From the NCBI RefSeq assembly GCF_004116405.1, contig NZ_SDIC01000008.1, positions 232,828-296,827 of the forward strand: DNA of 64,000 bases. Reading direction: 5' to 3'. The translations under genes and the position numbers were made by a program. The notes beneath the pieces were generated by a model. It was not told the DNA's origin, did not search any database, and saw only the letters and a program-made list of their open reading frames with translations. This document shows, one piece after another, positions 18,209 to 25,459 of this stretch. Position 1 is the stretch's first letter. Every line of letters begins with the position of its first letter. The DNA comes from Halegenticoccus tardaugens. GTDB taxonomy: Archaea > Halobacteriota > Halobacteria > Halobacteriales > Haloferacaceae.

Positions 18209-18355
18209 ATGGTAACGAACACCGAACAAAATTTTGAACCAACTCTGTACGTCTGTCGCGACTGCGGAGACGGTTTCGAAGATCCCGAGGACACGCTCAG
18301 CTGTCCGGAGTGTGGTGGGCGGTTGGTGAACAGCAGCGTTCCACACGACGACTGA
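18209..18355 (+). CDS. Rubrerythrin-like domain small zinc protein (DUF7129-like)
   Basis: 48 residues: MVTNTEQNFEPTLYVCRDCG, then SCPECGGRLVNSSV. Two CxxC pairs form one zinc ribbon or rubredoxin-like knuckle. Such tiny proteins are widespread in haloarchaea and annotated rubrerythrin-like. The TATA-like GATATATGG overlaps the start codon, so the true transcript may be leaderless with elements slightly upstream. Function unknown, possibly redox or nucleic-acid binding. Confidence 0.8.
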   Translation: MVTNTEQNFEPTLYVCRDCGDGFEDPEDTLSCPECGGRLVNSSVPHDD

Positions 18356-18532
18356 GAGGCAGTCGTACCCATCACGCTCCGTGTACGAGCCCGTGCCATA
18401 GGAGCCATAGCACGGGCACCGACAGTCGAGACCGAGCGAATACTTTCTTTCTCATCTCAGAACCATCACCAGCATGCGTATCGACCAGAGCGATCGTACA
18501 AACGTTGATTTCCCAGCCGTCCACAGAAGACC

Positions 18533-18961
18533 ATGGCCGAATTTCCAGACGAACGACAACTCGTACTACGAGCGCGTTCCCAGTTGGACCAGTGGACGAA
18601 AAGTGCCCGAATGGAGGCGTACGCTGAACTGTTCGAGGGTGACGATCGCCTCCTCTCCCCTGAAGAGGTGCAATTGCTTGATACACTCGATTCCGAACTG
18701 GAGCGAGAGGGCGGCGATGGTGTCTGGGGAACCGATCAGTACGGAATCCACACAGCGGGGACCTCAAGTTCGGATACCTCACTCGGAGTGGTCTGTGTGT
18801 ACCACCCACAGATCACCAAAGACTCCGTCCTTCGCGGAGCCGACGATCTCGACGACGAGACCGAAGAGCGACTCAACGCAGCACTCTGGCAATATAGCGA
18901 ACGCGTCGCGACGCTCATCGAAGAGCAACTCCATGAGTTTATCGGTCAAACGCAGAGATAG
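18533..18961 (+). CDS. Conserved haloarchaeal protein (DUF7539-like)
   Basis: 142 residues, soluble and very acidic. Starts MAEFPDERQLVLRARSQLDQ. Central GVWGTDQYGIHTAGTSSSDT and LGVVCVYHPQITKDSVLRGA segments look conserved, ending with a long helix (ERLNAALWQYSERVATLIEE). No known catalytic motif. Stand-alone, convergent with the mobile cluster that follows. I recall similar proteins as DUF7539, but treat the family name as tentative. Confidence 0.7.
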   Translation: MAEFPDERQLVLRARSQLDQWTKSARMEAYAELFEGDDRLLSPEEVQLLDTLDSELEREGGDGVWGTDQYGIHTAGTSSSDTSLGVVCVYHPQITKDSVLRGADDLDDETEERLNAALWQYSERVATLIEEQLHEFIGQTQR

Positions 18962-19082
18962 GTTTCGACTCAGGTTCAATCCCGCATTTACAGGTAGTTG
19001 GTTTACACGATAGTCTCTTCTTTCCACGAGTTGACAGAGGGGAAATGACTGCTCGAATGGCACTCGTGGCTTACGTCAGCTA

Positions 19083-19102
19083 CCCACGACTACAGTCGTG
19101 GG
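19083..19102. repeat. CCCACGAC hairpin, copy 1
   Basis: Perfect stem CCCACGAC/GTCGTGGG with loop TACA. The same stem with loop TTGA occurs at 57331-57350 and a slightly decayed one at 60694-60713. Likely a stranded end hairpin of a third IS200/IS605 subfamily. Confidence 0.6.
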
Positions 19103-19121
19103 GTTCCGCCTCGAATGTCGT

Positions 19122-19472
19122 CTGAATTGCAGGTGGGTAAGGCCCCTTCCTCACCGAGCGGCGACGAAGGAGCCGCGAGGAGGGAGGGGATACGCCCGCC
19201 GTCCTCGGCTTTCTGACGTGTGCGCTAGCGTGATGTACTATCCCACCAATGCGGTACTATGCGTGATAGTAGAGGAGTTGAATGTTCAACTCCTCGCACG
19301 CACTGCGCAGTGGGGTCAGATAGGCATGGGACGGGCCGAATCGACGCCTCCGGAGACTGCGACCGCTGTGGATTCCGTGTGAATCTGCACGTCGCGTCGG
19401 TGACCGAGGAAGCCCCTACCTCAAGAAGCGAGGGGTGAGCAACCCCGGGCGCGGTAGGTGGAGGTAGTTCAC
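19122..19472 (+). mobile_element. Internally deleted TnpB element (351 bp)
   Basis: Left tip CTGAATTGCAGG and CCCCTTCCTCA block, then GGGAGGGGATACGCC, match the left ends of elements A-D. The last about 150 bases match the 3' end of tnpB and the right end, including GGAGACTGCG, GGAAGCCCC and GGTAGTTCAC. The tnpB body is missing. The retained right end should still encode the TnpB guide-RNA scaffold. It terminates exactly at the stop codon of the gene on the opposite strand. Confidence 0.85.
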
Positions 19473-20251
19473 TGTTGTTCCCAGCCCGGTCTGGGGGCTC
19501 CTGGAAGCTCGTCCGTCGTATCGAGTAGTTCATCCTCAGTCGTCCAGGGATAACACCGCTCGTGGAGTTCGAAGAGGCGAAAGTCGTTCAAGTGAACCCA
19601 GCTGTACGAGGGAACGCCAATATGCTGGTCCTCAAGTTCGTTAGCCACGGCGTCGACAGTGATGTCGATACCTGCTTGGTCTGCACGTTCGACGAGCGCC
19701 TCGAGTTCTGCAGCTTTCGTCTCCCCGTCGACGTCTGTGGCAGCCAGAATCTGTGCCCCAGCAGCGAGCACGTCGCGTTTAGCTGTAAGATTCTCTTCCA
19801 TCTCCCAGTGGTAGGAACGTGGGAATGCATACGCTTTCTCGAAGTATTCGGTTTCACCGAGTTTGCCGAGTTCGTTGACTTCGCCACCTGCGTCTTGTTC
19901 GAAGATGGCGGCAACGTAGTCACTGAGCGTTGCCGAGATGTGGAATTTCACGCGGAATTCGGGGAGGCGTGGGATGTCGATATCGGCGAGATCGCCGATG
20001 AGAAACGCGTACGTTCCATAGCGGCGGTTCAATCGATCGCTGACTGCCCGTACGCGTCGGAGATACGGATCACGATAACTTCCGAGGACGAGATAAGCAG
20101 TCTGGTCGCGATCGTAAATTGCCGGTGTCTCACTGTTTGCCCACGACAGAATCTGGGTCGCTTCGATGGACCCGACATCGAGGCCGCGTAACGCCCGCTG
20201 GACGGCCGCCATGATTTTGCCTGCGTTCGGCGGAACAGACGGACCACTCAT
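19469..20251 (-). CDS. Uncharacterised haloarchaeal protein, 3' end provided by element
   Basis: 260 residues from the ATG at 20251 (MSGPSVPPNAGKIMAAVQRA). The TATA-like motif near 20281-20290 favours this over an ATG at 20278. Mixed alpha/beta; a central block AYLVLGSYRDPYLRRVRAVSDRL...GTYAFLIGDL suggests a nucleotide- or target-recognition fold like small TIR/nuclease or antitoxin-partner proteins, but this is a guess. Divergent from a winged-helix gene, sharing a palindromic intergenic region. Its TGA stop lies in the tip of the 351-bp element, so the native C-terminus may be altered. Confidence 0.65.
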   Translation of the reverse strand: MSGPSVPPNAGKIMAAVQRALRGLDVGSIEATQILSWANSETPAIYDRDQTAYLVLGSYRDPYLRRVRAVSDRLNRRYGTYAFLIGDLADIDIPRLPEFRVKFHISATLSDYVAAIFEQDAGGEVNELGKLGETEYFEKAYAFPRSYHWEMEENLTAKRDVLAAGAQILAATDVDGETKAAELEALVERADQAGIDITVDAVANELEDQHIGVPSYSWVHLNDFRLFELHERCYPWTTEDELLDTTDELPGAPRPGWEQQ

Positions 20252-20278
20252 ACGCTTGTACGCAACCGGCAGGGTCAT

Positions 20279-20343
20279 AGATATTTCTAATTGACTCAGT
20301 CAAACAACGATTTCATTGACTCAGTTGACCCAAACCATTATAC
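20279..20343. promoter_or_regulatory. Divergent promoters with paired palindromic operators
   Basis: TTGACTCAGTCAA (20291-20303) is a perfect 6+1+6 palindrome; TTGACTCAGTTGA (20316-20328) is a near-copy 25 bases on, about 2.5 helical turns, so both lie on one DNA face. They sit between a TATA-like TTATAC (20338-20343, 24 bases before the ATG at 20367) and an A+T box for the opposite gene. Strong candidate operator of the winged-helix protein encoded at 20367. Confidence 0.72.
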
Positions 20344-20366
20344 AGTTGAGAAGGCTAGATTGGGAT

Positions 20367-20843
20367 ATGAGCGATACGGCCCCGGAAGGGTTCGAGGATC
20401 CATTTGCAGAGCAGCAACGAATGCGTGAGCTGCTCTCGCAGGAGACTCGGCACCTCATCATCCAACTGATTCTCGGCCATCCGGCCCACCTCGTATCCCT
20501 GGCCGAACTCGACTATATGATCCCAAAGAACGAGGCTGCCATCCTCGACCAGCTTGAGACACTGCAGGAGGCAGGGATCCTCGACGTCTACGTGCACGAA
20601 CCCAACGTGTCGACACGAAATCTCCCGTCAAAGTTCTGGGGACCGACCGAGCGCGGAGTTGAGATCTTCTACGAGCACAATTTCCTGCGGGGCGTCCCCA
20701 TTGCACGGGCAGTCTATGAGGAGACGGACAAATCTGAGCGGGTACGACGCCACGAGGCCGCACCGCGACCGACGCTTCCCGAAGCCGTTAGAGAGGCGCT
20801 CGAATTCGACGAACCGGATATGGAAGAGGCTGAAGCTCCTTAG
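20367..20843 (+). CDS. Winged-helix DNA-binding protein
   Basis: 158 residues starting MSDTAPEGFEDPFAEQQRMR. ArsR-like winged helix at about 20-100 (RHLIIQLILGHPAHLVSLAEL, recognition part MIPKNEAAILDQLETLQEAG, wing STRNLPSKFWGPTERG). C-terminal tail is acidic and probably disordered. It diverges from the gene at 19469-20251. The shared palindromes suggest auto- and cross-regulation of this two-gene unit. Haloarchaeal plasmids carry many similar pairs. Confidence 0.8.
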   Translation: MSDTAPEGFEDPFAEQQRMRELLSQETRHLIIQLILGHPAHLVSLAELDYMIPKNEAAILDQLETLQEAGILDVYVHEPNVSTRNLPSKFWGPTERGVEIFYEHNFLRGVPIARAVYEETDKSERVRRHEAAPRPTLPEAVREALEFDEPDMEEAEAP

Positions 20844-20940
20844 CGGTCCGTTAGGAGGATTTCAAGGAGAGGGCTTTCACGCTCCTTCAAGTTAGCTTGT
20901 ACTCCGAACGCCGTATTCGTCGCTGCGACTGTTGGACGCG

Positions 20941-21030
20941 ATGTTGAATGTCACCGACGAGGGCCGAGATGCCCTCAGAGAGCGCCACGAGTGGGAAGAT
21001 CAGTACCTGCGAGAGACCGTACTCGCCTAA
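20941..21030 (+). pseudogene. PhiH1-repressor-like C-terminal fragment
   Basis: The last about 28 codons (VTDEGRDALRERHEWEDQYL, end ETVLA) match the intact copies; everything upstream is missing. Downstream bases continue as in copy 1 (9480-9720), so this is one end of a duplicated segment. Confidence 0.85.
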
Positions 21031-21096
21031 CCTCGAGCGTCACGCTGGAAACCCCCTCGGTCAGAGTAACTCCTGAGCCCTCACGAGACACCGAGC

Positions 21097-21309
21097 CTAC
21101 GTAATGCGGATTTGCTCGCCAACATAGTAGATGTACCCACGGTTGTGCAGGATATTCACCAGCCCCTCCGCAGACTCCTCGTCGAACTCAGACGCAATCA
21201 CTGCGCGAGCTTGCTCACGAGGAAGGTCACCACCCGCATTCTCGACTGGCGAGCGAAGCGCCTCAAGCGCCTCTTTCGCCTGCGGTGGGAGCGGTGTTCG
21301 AGAGTTCAT
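21097..21309 (-). CDS. Small protein of unknown function
   Basis: 70 residues, MNSRTPLPPQAKEALEALRS, then DLPREQARAVIASEFDEESA and RGYIYYVGEQIRIT. The pattern helix, DxEE helix, then a two-strand wing (GYIYYVGEQIRI) looks like a minimal winged-helix module. A decayed duplicate exists at 9546-9743 beside another phiH1-like gene, so the two probably travelled together. Confidence 0.6.
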   Translation of the reverse strand: MNSRTPLPPQAKEALEALRSPVENAGGDLPREQARAVIASEFDEESAEGLVNILHNRGYIYYVGEQIRIT

Positions 21310-21458
21310 CTACCGGAAGTTGCAGGACGAGCCGTAATAAGTCTCAGTCAGACGGGGCTCTCAGACCGCGTTTCTGAGGCGTCCAGACGCACTGAATGCA
21401 AGACCATCCCATTTTCGTCGAGAGAACGCGGTTTGCCTACGTGACGACTCCTGAGCGT

Positions 21459-21640
21459 ATGTCGGTCCCGTGGACGAACTGAACACACGTGACGAGGGTC
21501 GACCCCGACAAATCACTCCCTGACGACAACACCTACGCAGCGCTCACGACACGGGCACGGATGCATTCATCATCGGCGGCACACCAACGTCACTGAACAC
21601 CGCGTCCACTCGCTTCTCGGCGACCTCTCTCAGTGATTAG
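21459..21640 (+). pseudogene. Geranylgeranylglyceryl phosphate synthase N-terminal remnant
   Basis: ATG opens MSVPWTN, then TGA where homologues have Trp, then THVTRVDPDKSLPDDNTYAA. One frameshift later the frame gives GTDAFIIGGT, before degenerating to a stop at 21640. VDPDK and GTDAxxIGGT are the PcrB/GGGPS hallmark motifs for binding G1P and starting archaeal lipid synthesis. Nonsense, frameshift and truncation (about 50 of 230 residues) make it a dead copy; a working gene must exist elsewhere. Confidence 0.82.
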
Positions 21641-21995
21641 CGGACGTCTGTATACGTTTCAACATTACAAGTTTCCTCCCTACTGAAATCTGCGTGCTGA
21701 ATACAGCGCGTATCTCGCACTGGTTGTATTAGAAATCCGGCAAAAACCAGCGACGGTGCCAAGGTCGGAAAGGTACAGGTTGACTTTGAAAATTTCCGAC
21801 GGAGGTAGCAGCTGCCAGACCACACGGTCGGTCCAGACATTACTGAATTGAGGCGCTAAGGCCCCTTCCTCAACGTGCGAGCGGAGCGAGCGAGTAGGGA
21901 AGGGATACAGCGCCGCACAATTTTCATACACGTTCGACGCTCGGCCCACAGGCCCATCGCCACCTTTATGTTGAAACGAGGTTTAAACGAAAGTG

Positions 21996-22148
21996 ATGGA
22001 TAGACATGAAATCGAAGGCCACGAAGTCATCGACGGGACGGCCAAAGCCACCGGCAACGGCGCTCACGTCCTCGTCCCGAAACGGTGGCGTGGAGCGGAC
22101 GTGAAAATCGTCCGCACGTCAGATCCGGAGGATGAAAATGACGGTTGA
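21996..22148 (+). CDS. DUF2080 transposon-encoded protein, element B
   Basis: 50 residues starting MDRHEIEGHEVIDGTAKATG, then NGAHVLVPKRWRGADVKIVR. DUF2080 is found just upstream of tnpB in haloarchaeal elements; the AHVLVPKRWRG strand resembles a swapped-hairpin AbrB DNA-binding unit. The stop overlaps the zinc-protein start, implying coupled translation. Role possibly regulation of the element. Confidence 0.85.
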   Translation: MDRHEIEGHEVIDGTAKATGNGAHVLVPKRWRGADVKIVRTSDPEDENDG

Positions 22149-22362
22149 CTCACCACTCACTTGCTACATCTGCGGTGAGACGAGTGACCGAGCCACCGTA
22201 GACCTTATCGGGTGCTTCAAAGACCAAGACGCCGCAAGCGAACGGTTCGAGGAGAAGCACGGGCGAGAACCTGAAAGTTGTCTCGACGTGTGTTCCTCGT
22301 GCCAAGATGAGAACCCGAACCACGCCCGAAACGCCCGAGAGAAATACGGCGTGTACGAGTAG
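22132..22362 (+). CDS. Zinc-ribbon protein carried by TnpB element B
   Basis: 76 residues (or 74 from the ATG at 22138). Two Cys pairs: CYICGE near the start and CSSCQDE near residue 55, separated by a FEEKHGREPESC segment. The four Cys should bind one zinc. It sits between DUF2080 and tnpB, a place that is empty in element C. Its function is unknown; it may be an accessory or regulatory factor for tnpB. Confidence 0.75.
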   Translation: MKMTVDSPLTCYICGETSDRATVDLIGCFKDQDAASERFEEKHGREPESCLDVCSSCQDENPNHARNAREKYGVYE

Positions 22363-22371
22363 CACCACACG

Positions 22372-23595
22372 ATGAACTACAACTACAGGTATCGACTCCG
22401 ACCGTCCGACGCTCTCGAACAGCAGTTAGCGTGGACTGTCGATACCTGTAGACAGGTCTACAACCACTTCCTCCACCGCCTGAATCGGAACGACGACACC
22501 TCGGCATACAGCGAACAGAAACTCCTGCCGAGCCTCAAGAAGTGGTGGAACAACCTGAAACAAGTTCACTCGAAAGTTCTACAGAAAGTCGTTCAGCGGT
22601 TGTACGACAACCTCTCGACGCTCCGTGGGCGTAAAGAGAAGGGCTACCGCGTCGGGACACTCAAGTGGAAAGCACCGGGCGAGTACCGCAGTTTCACCTA
22701 CAGTCAATCCGGCTTCAAGCTCAAGAACACGAGCGGTCGGACCCGACTGTGGCTCTCGAAACTCGGAGAAATCCCGCTCACTTTCCACCGCGACCTGCCC
22801 GACGACGCCGACATTAAGACCGTCACGGTCAAGCAGGAACCCACCGGAAAGTGGTACGCTATCCTCGGTGTCGAAACCCCGGACGACCCGCCCGCGAAAC
22901 CGGAGAATCCCGAGAAGTGTGTCGGTATCGACGTTGGCATACTCAAGTACGCCCACGACACCGACGGAACCGCCGTCGAATCCATCGACCTGTCCGACGA
23001 ACGCGAGCGGTTGGAACGCGCTCAACGGGACCGATCGCGGAAGGAACACGGTTCCGCGAATTGGGAGAAACAGCGGAAGGTCGTGGCCGAGTGTCACGCC
23101 GAGTTGAAGAACAAGCGCCGCGACTTCCTTCACAAACTCTCGAACTACTACGCGAGAGAATACGACCTCGTTGCAGTCGAGGACTTGGACGCGAAGGGCT
23201 TGGTCGAACTGCCAGGCAACTCTCGGAACCGGGCAGGTGCGGCGTGGGGAACGTTCCTGCGGATGCTCGAATACAAGTGCGAACGCGAAGGAACGCACTT
23301 CGTCGCGGTCAATCCGCGCGGAACGACCAAAGAGTGTGCGTCTTGCGGCGTTTCGACCGGGAAACCGCTGTGGGTCCGTGAACACTCCTGTCCGGCGTGT
23401 GGGTTCGAGGCGGACAGAGACGCGAACGCGGCGTGGAATATTCTTTCTCGCGGTATCAAGAAGCGGTTAGGAGCGGGACGCTCCGAATCAACGCCTGTGG
23501 AGACTGCGCTCCCTGTGGATACGTCCGTATCTGCAAATCGCGTCGTTGAAACAGGAAGCCCCACCCTCAAGCGCGAGCCGAAAGGCGAGCGGTAG
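22372..23595 (+). CDS. tnpB: TnpB RNA-guided nuclease, element B
   Basis: 407 residues; catalytic Asp187 (IDVGILKY), Glu270 (VAVEDLDAKGL), Asp near 350 (DRDANAAWNIL), and zinc finger CASCG...CPACG. RuvC-like domain split around the zinc finger as in ISDra2 TnpB. N-terminal MNYNYRYRLRPSDALEQQLA differs from element A (MYYAYKYRLKPSD). Predicted active. The guide segment would begin at 23611. Confidence 0.93.
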   Translation: MNYNYRYRLRPSDALEQQLAWTVDTCRQVYNHFLHRLNRNDDTSAYSEQKLLPSLKKWWNNLKQVHSKVLQKVVQRLYDNLSTLRGRKEKGYRVGTLKWKAPGEYRSFTYSQSGFKLKNTSGRTRLWLSKLGEIPLTFHRDLPDDADIKTVTVKQEPTGKWYAILGVETPDDPPAKPENPEKCVGIDVGILKYAHDTDGTAVESIDLSDERERLERAQRDRSRKEHGSANWEKQRKVVAECHAELKNKRRDFLHKLSNYYAREYDLVAVEDLDAKGLVELPGNSRNRAGAAWGTFLRMLEYKCEREGTHFVAVNPRGTTKECASCGVSTGKPLWVREHSCPACGFEADRDANAAWNILSRGIKKRLGAGRSESTPVETALPVDTSVSANRVVETGSPTLKREPKGER

Positions 23596-23606
23596 GGTGG
23601 GGTAGT

Positions 23607-23858
23607 TCACGTCTCTTTGCTTCGTTCAGTACAATGCTCTATACAGAGAATGTCGCCCGTTTCCGTGTCGAAGCAGAAAGCGTCTCCTGGCTTGATCCGC
23701 TTTCCATCTTCGCCACACCCATCGGCGTGAGTGAGGAAGTATTTGCCCTCCGTCCTGCCGGTTTCTAACCGACCAGCCTGCACTGCGAACCGAACGAGGC
23801 CTTCGCCGATCTGGGTTCGCTCAGTCGAGTCAGCCATCTCAAAGTGGATTAGGGGCAT
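23607..23858 (-). CDS. Small haloarchaeal protein of unknown function, stop codon in element tip
   Basis: 83 residues from the ATG at 23858; ATG at 23837 (MADSTERT) is the alternative. Cys-containing, acidic: GEGLVRFAVQAGRLETGRTE and AFCFDTETGDILCIEHCTER. No family recognised. The TGA stop lies within the GTTCAC right tip of element B, so the last residues may not be native. Confidence 0.6.
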   Translation of the reverse strand: MPLIHFEMADSTERTQIGEGLVRFAVQAGRLETGRTEGKYFLTHADGCGEDGKRIKPGDAFCFDTETGDILCIEHCTERSKET

Positions 23859-23989
23859 GGACGTCACCTGATCCGGTATACAACAGCGTGAACAATAAAC
23901 CACCTTCCGTCTTCAGTACCAAGAATCCGGACATTTGAGAACCCGTGAGGGAGTGTAATCTCTTGTAGCTGTTTTCCGTGGAATTTGGC

Positions 23990-24592
23990 ATGGTCGACAG
24001 AGACGCCACCTCAATCTACAGCGAGTTCGGAGGTGACCGACTACCACCCGGCCAGCGACGAACTGATCGCTTCCCGGTGCTGTCGAAAAGTGGGACACCT
24101 TCGTGGGATATGCAGACGTGGGAGTTCACGGTAACCGGTGCCGTCGATAACGAATTGGAGTTTACGTGGGAGGAGTTCAACGATCTCCCTCAAGAAACTC
24201 AGCGTCAAGATTTCCATTGTGTGACCGGCTGGAGCCGGTTTGACAACAAATTTACTGGCGTCACATTCCCGACGCTCGCCGAGCGAGCGAGTGTCCACGA
24301 CGACGCTGAGCACGTCCTGTTCGGCTCGTTGGACGGATATTCAACGAACCTTCCGTTAGACCAGTGCCTTCGCGATGAGGTTCTGTTCGTCCTCGAACTC
24401 GAGGGTCAGCCCCTTCCCTCTGAGCACGGTGGCCCACTTCGGGTCGTCACACCTCATAAATATGCATATAAAGGTGCAAAATGGGTTACGAACGTGACTT
24501 TGCTCACCGACCCTATGCGTGGCTACTGGGAGATGCGTGGGTATTCGAATACCGCAAATCCCTGGGGAGAAGAACGATACAGTTCACTCTGA
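23990..24592 (+). CDS. Sulfite oxidase-like molybdopterin oxidoreductase
   Basis: 200 residues from the ATG at 23990. Matches the Mo-co domain of the sulfite oxidase/YedY family, with the Mo-ligand Cys in FHCVTGWS (about residue 77), LEFTWEEFNDLPQ near the start, and HGGPLRVVTPHKYAYKGAKW. It is a single-domain form without heme or Ig-like dimer domain. No Tat signal, so it is probably cytoplasmic. Usually paired with a membrane partner (YedZ); none is adjacent. Substrate unknown. Confidence 0.9.
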   Translation: MVDRDATSIYSEFGGDRLPPGQRRTDRFPVLSKSGTPSWDMQTWEFTVTGAVDNELEFTWEEFNDLPQETQRQDFHCVTGWSRFDNKFTGVTFPTLAERASVHDDAEHVLFGSLDGYSTNLPLDQCLRDEVLFVLELEGQPLPSEHGGPLRVVTPHKYAYKGAKWVTNVTLLTDPMRGYWEMRGYSNTANPWGEERYSSL

Positions 24593-24647
24593 ACTTCTCT
24601 CTCAGCCAATGTGCGAAATTTGAACTAGTTAGGTGTCGAGTGATAGA

Positions 24648-25043
24648 GATTCAAGCGCATACCTCCGTCTTCAGGCGGAGGTCGAGCGACACTCAATTTG
24701 GTTGCCACAGGACGGTTAAGCCTGTGGCCCTCATTGGCACGGACGCTACGGATTCGGTGAGATGCCGTCTCCGAACCACACGGGGTGGCGAACCAGCGGT
24801 GGTTCGCACGGCGATGACACGGAATCCAATGGGGCCTCAGTGGCCGGGCCACAGCCCTCCGAGGGAGACAACCGAGAGTTCCCCCGGTGTCTCGCGAGAG
24901 CGTTGCTCTCGCGGACTTGTCGGGGGACTGTGTCTTCCGAGATGTCGCCGGTTCCCTCTGAGTGCGGGTTGGAACCGAAGGGCGTCGACCGCCCGAATCC
25001 GATGGTCGGATTCCCGCGTCTTCAGGCGCGCGAGGAGGTCAAC
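24648..25043 (+). mobile_element. Non-autonomous IS1341-type element (about 400 bp)
   Basis: Left hairpin CCTCCG...CGGAGG (24662-24681) preceded by ATACCT, as at the left end of the partial element at 671-810. Right side ends with the hairpin-bearing CCCGCGTCTTCAGGCGCG and GAGGAGGTCAAC, typical of IS1341-type right ends in haloarchaea and similar to 61983-62022. Inside are strong hairpins (GCCACAGG/CCTGTGGC at 24704-24728; CGCGAGAG/CTCTCGCG near 24895-24915) but no long ORF, so it may encode a structured RNA. Confidence 0.65.
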
Positions 25044-25459
25044 TCTGCAGCGGTGTGGGCAGTGAACTCATCGCCTGTCAGAATCCCATATACGCCCAAT
25101 AATTTGCTTCTATAGAGCACAAACACACGATGACTTTCAGAAGATAATCAAATATTCACAACAATCTAATTCTGAAGAGGTCACCTCTATTACCTCTCGT
25201 GTCGAATCTCTCCCTGAGGGAGGGGTAAGCCATACCGATAAACGGCTGACAGAATCCACAACATCAGTCAATTGCATTACCAAGCCCCAAGGGCCATCCT
25301 TCCGGTCCGCGGTGGCATCGATCCGGCCACACGTCGCCTCCCCGAGACGAGGAGGGCTACGGTAGATGCGGTGGTGGTGAGGAAAAGCCAACGTTCGGCC
25401 CGGGAACCGACATGGGCTCCCTTTCTGCCGTTATGTCTACCACCTAAGGGAGAAGACCC
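25044..25459. other. Intergenic, no gene recognised
   Basis: The first half is A+T-rich, the second half near the epoxide hydrolase start is G+C-rich. I see no conserved repeat or convincing ORF. Confidence 0.4.

Larger units (their letters stand above)
21843..23610 (+). mobile_element. TnpB element B
   Basis: Left tip CTGAATTGAGGCGCTAAG, the CCCCTTCCTCA block and GATACAGCGCCGCAC; right end GGGTGGGGTAGTTCAC at 23610. Contains DUF2080, a zinc protein and tnpB in an overlapping row. No tnpA. The right tip lands on the stop codon of the opposite-strand gene at 23607. Confidence 0.87.

Noticed and set aside
20279..20343. The paired TTGACTCAGT motifs as CRISPR or iteron repeats.
   Set aside because: Only two copies, located exactly between divergent promoters; operators fit better.
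21640..21842. Possible transposase fragment just left of element B.
   Set aside because: Translations show no recognisable DDE or HTH motif.
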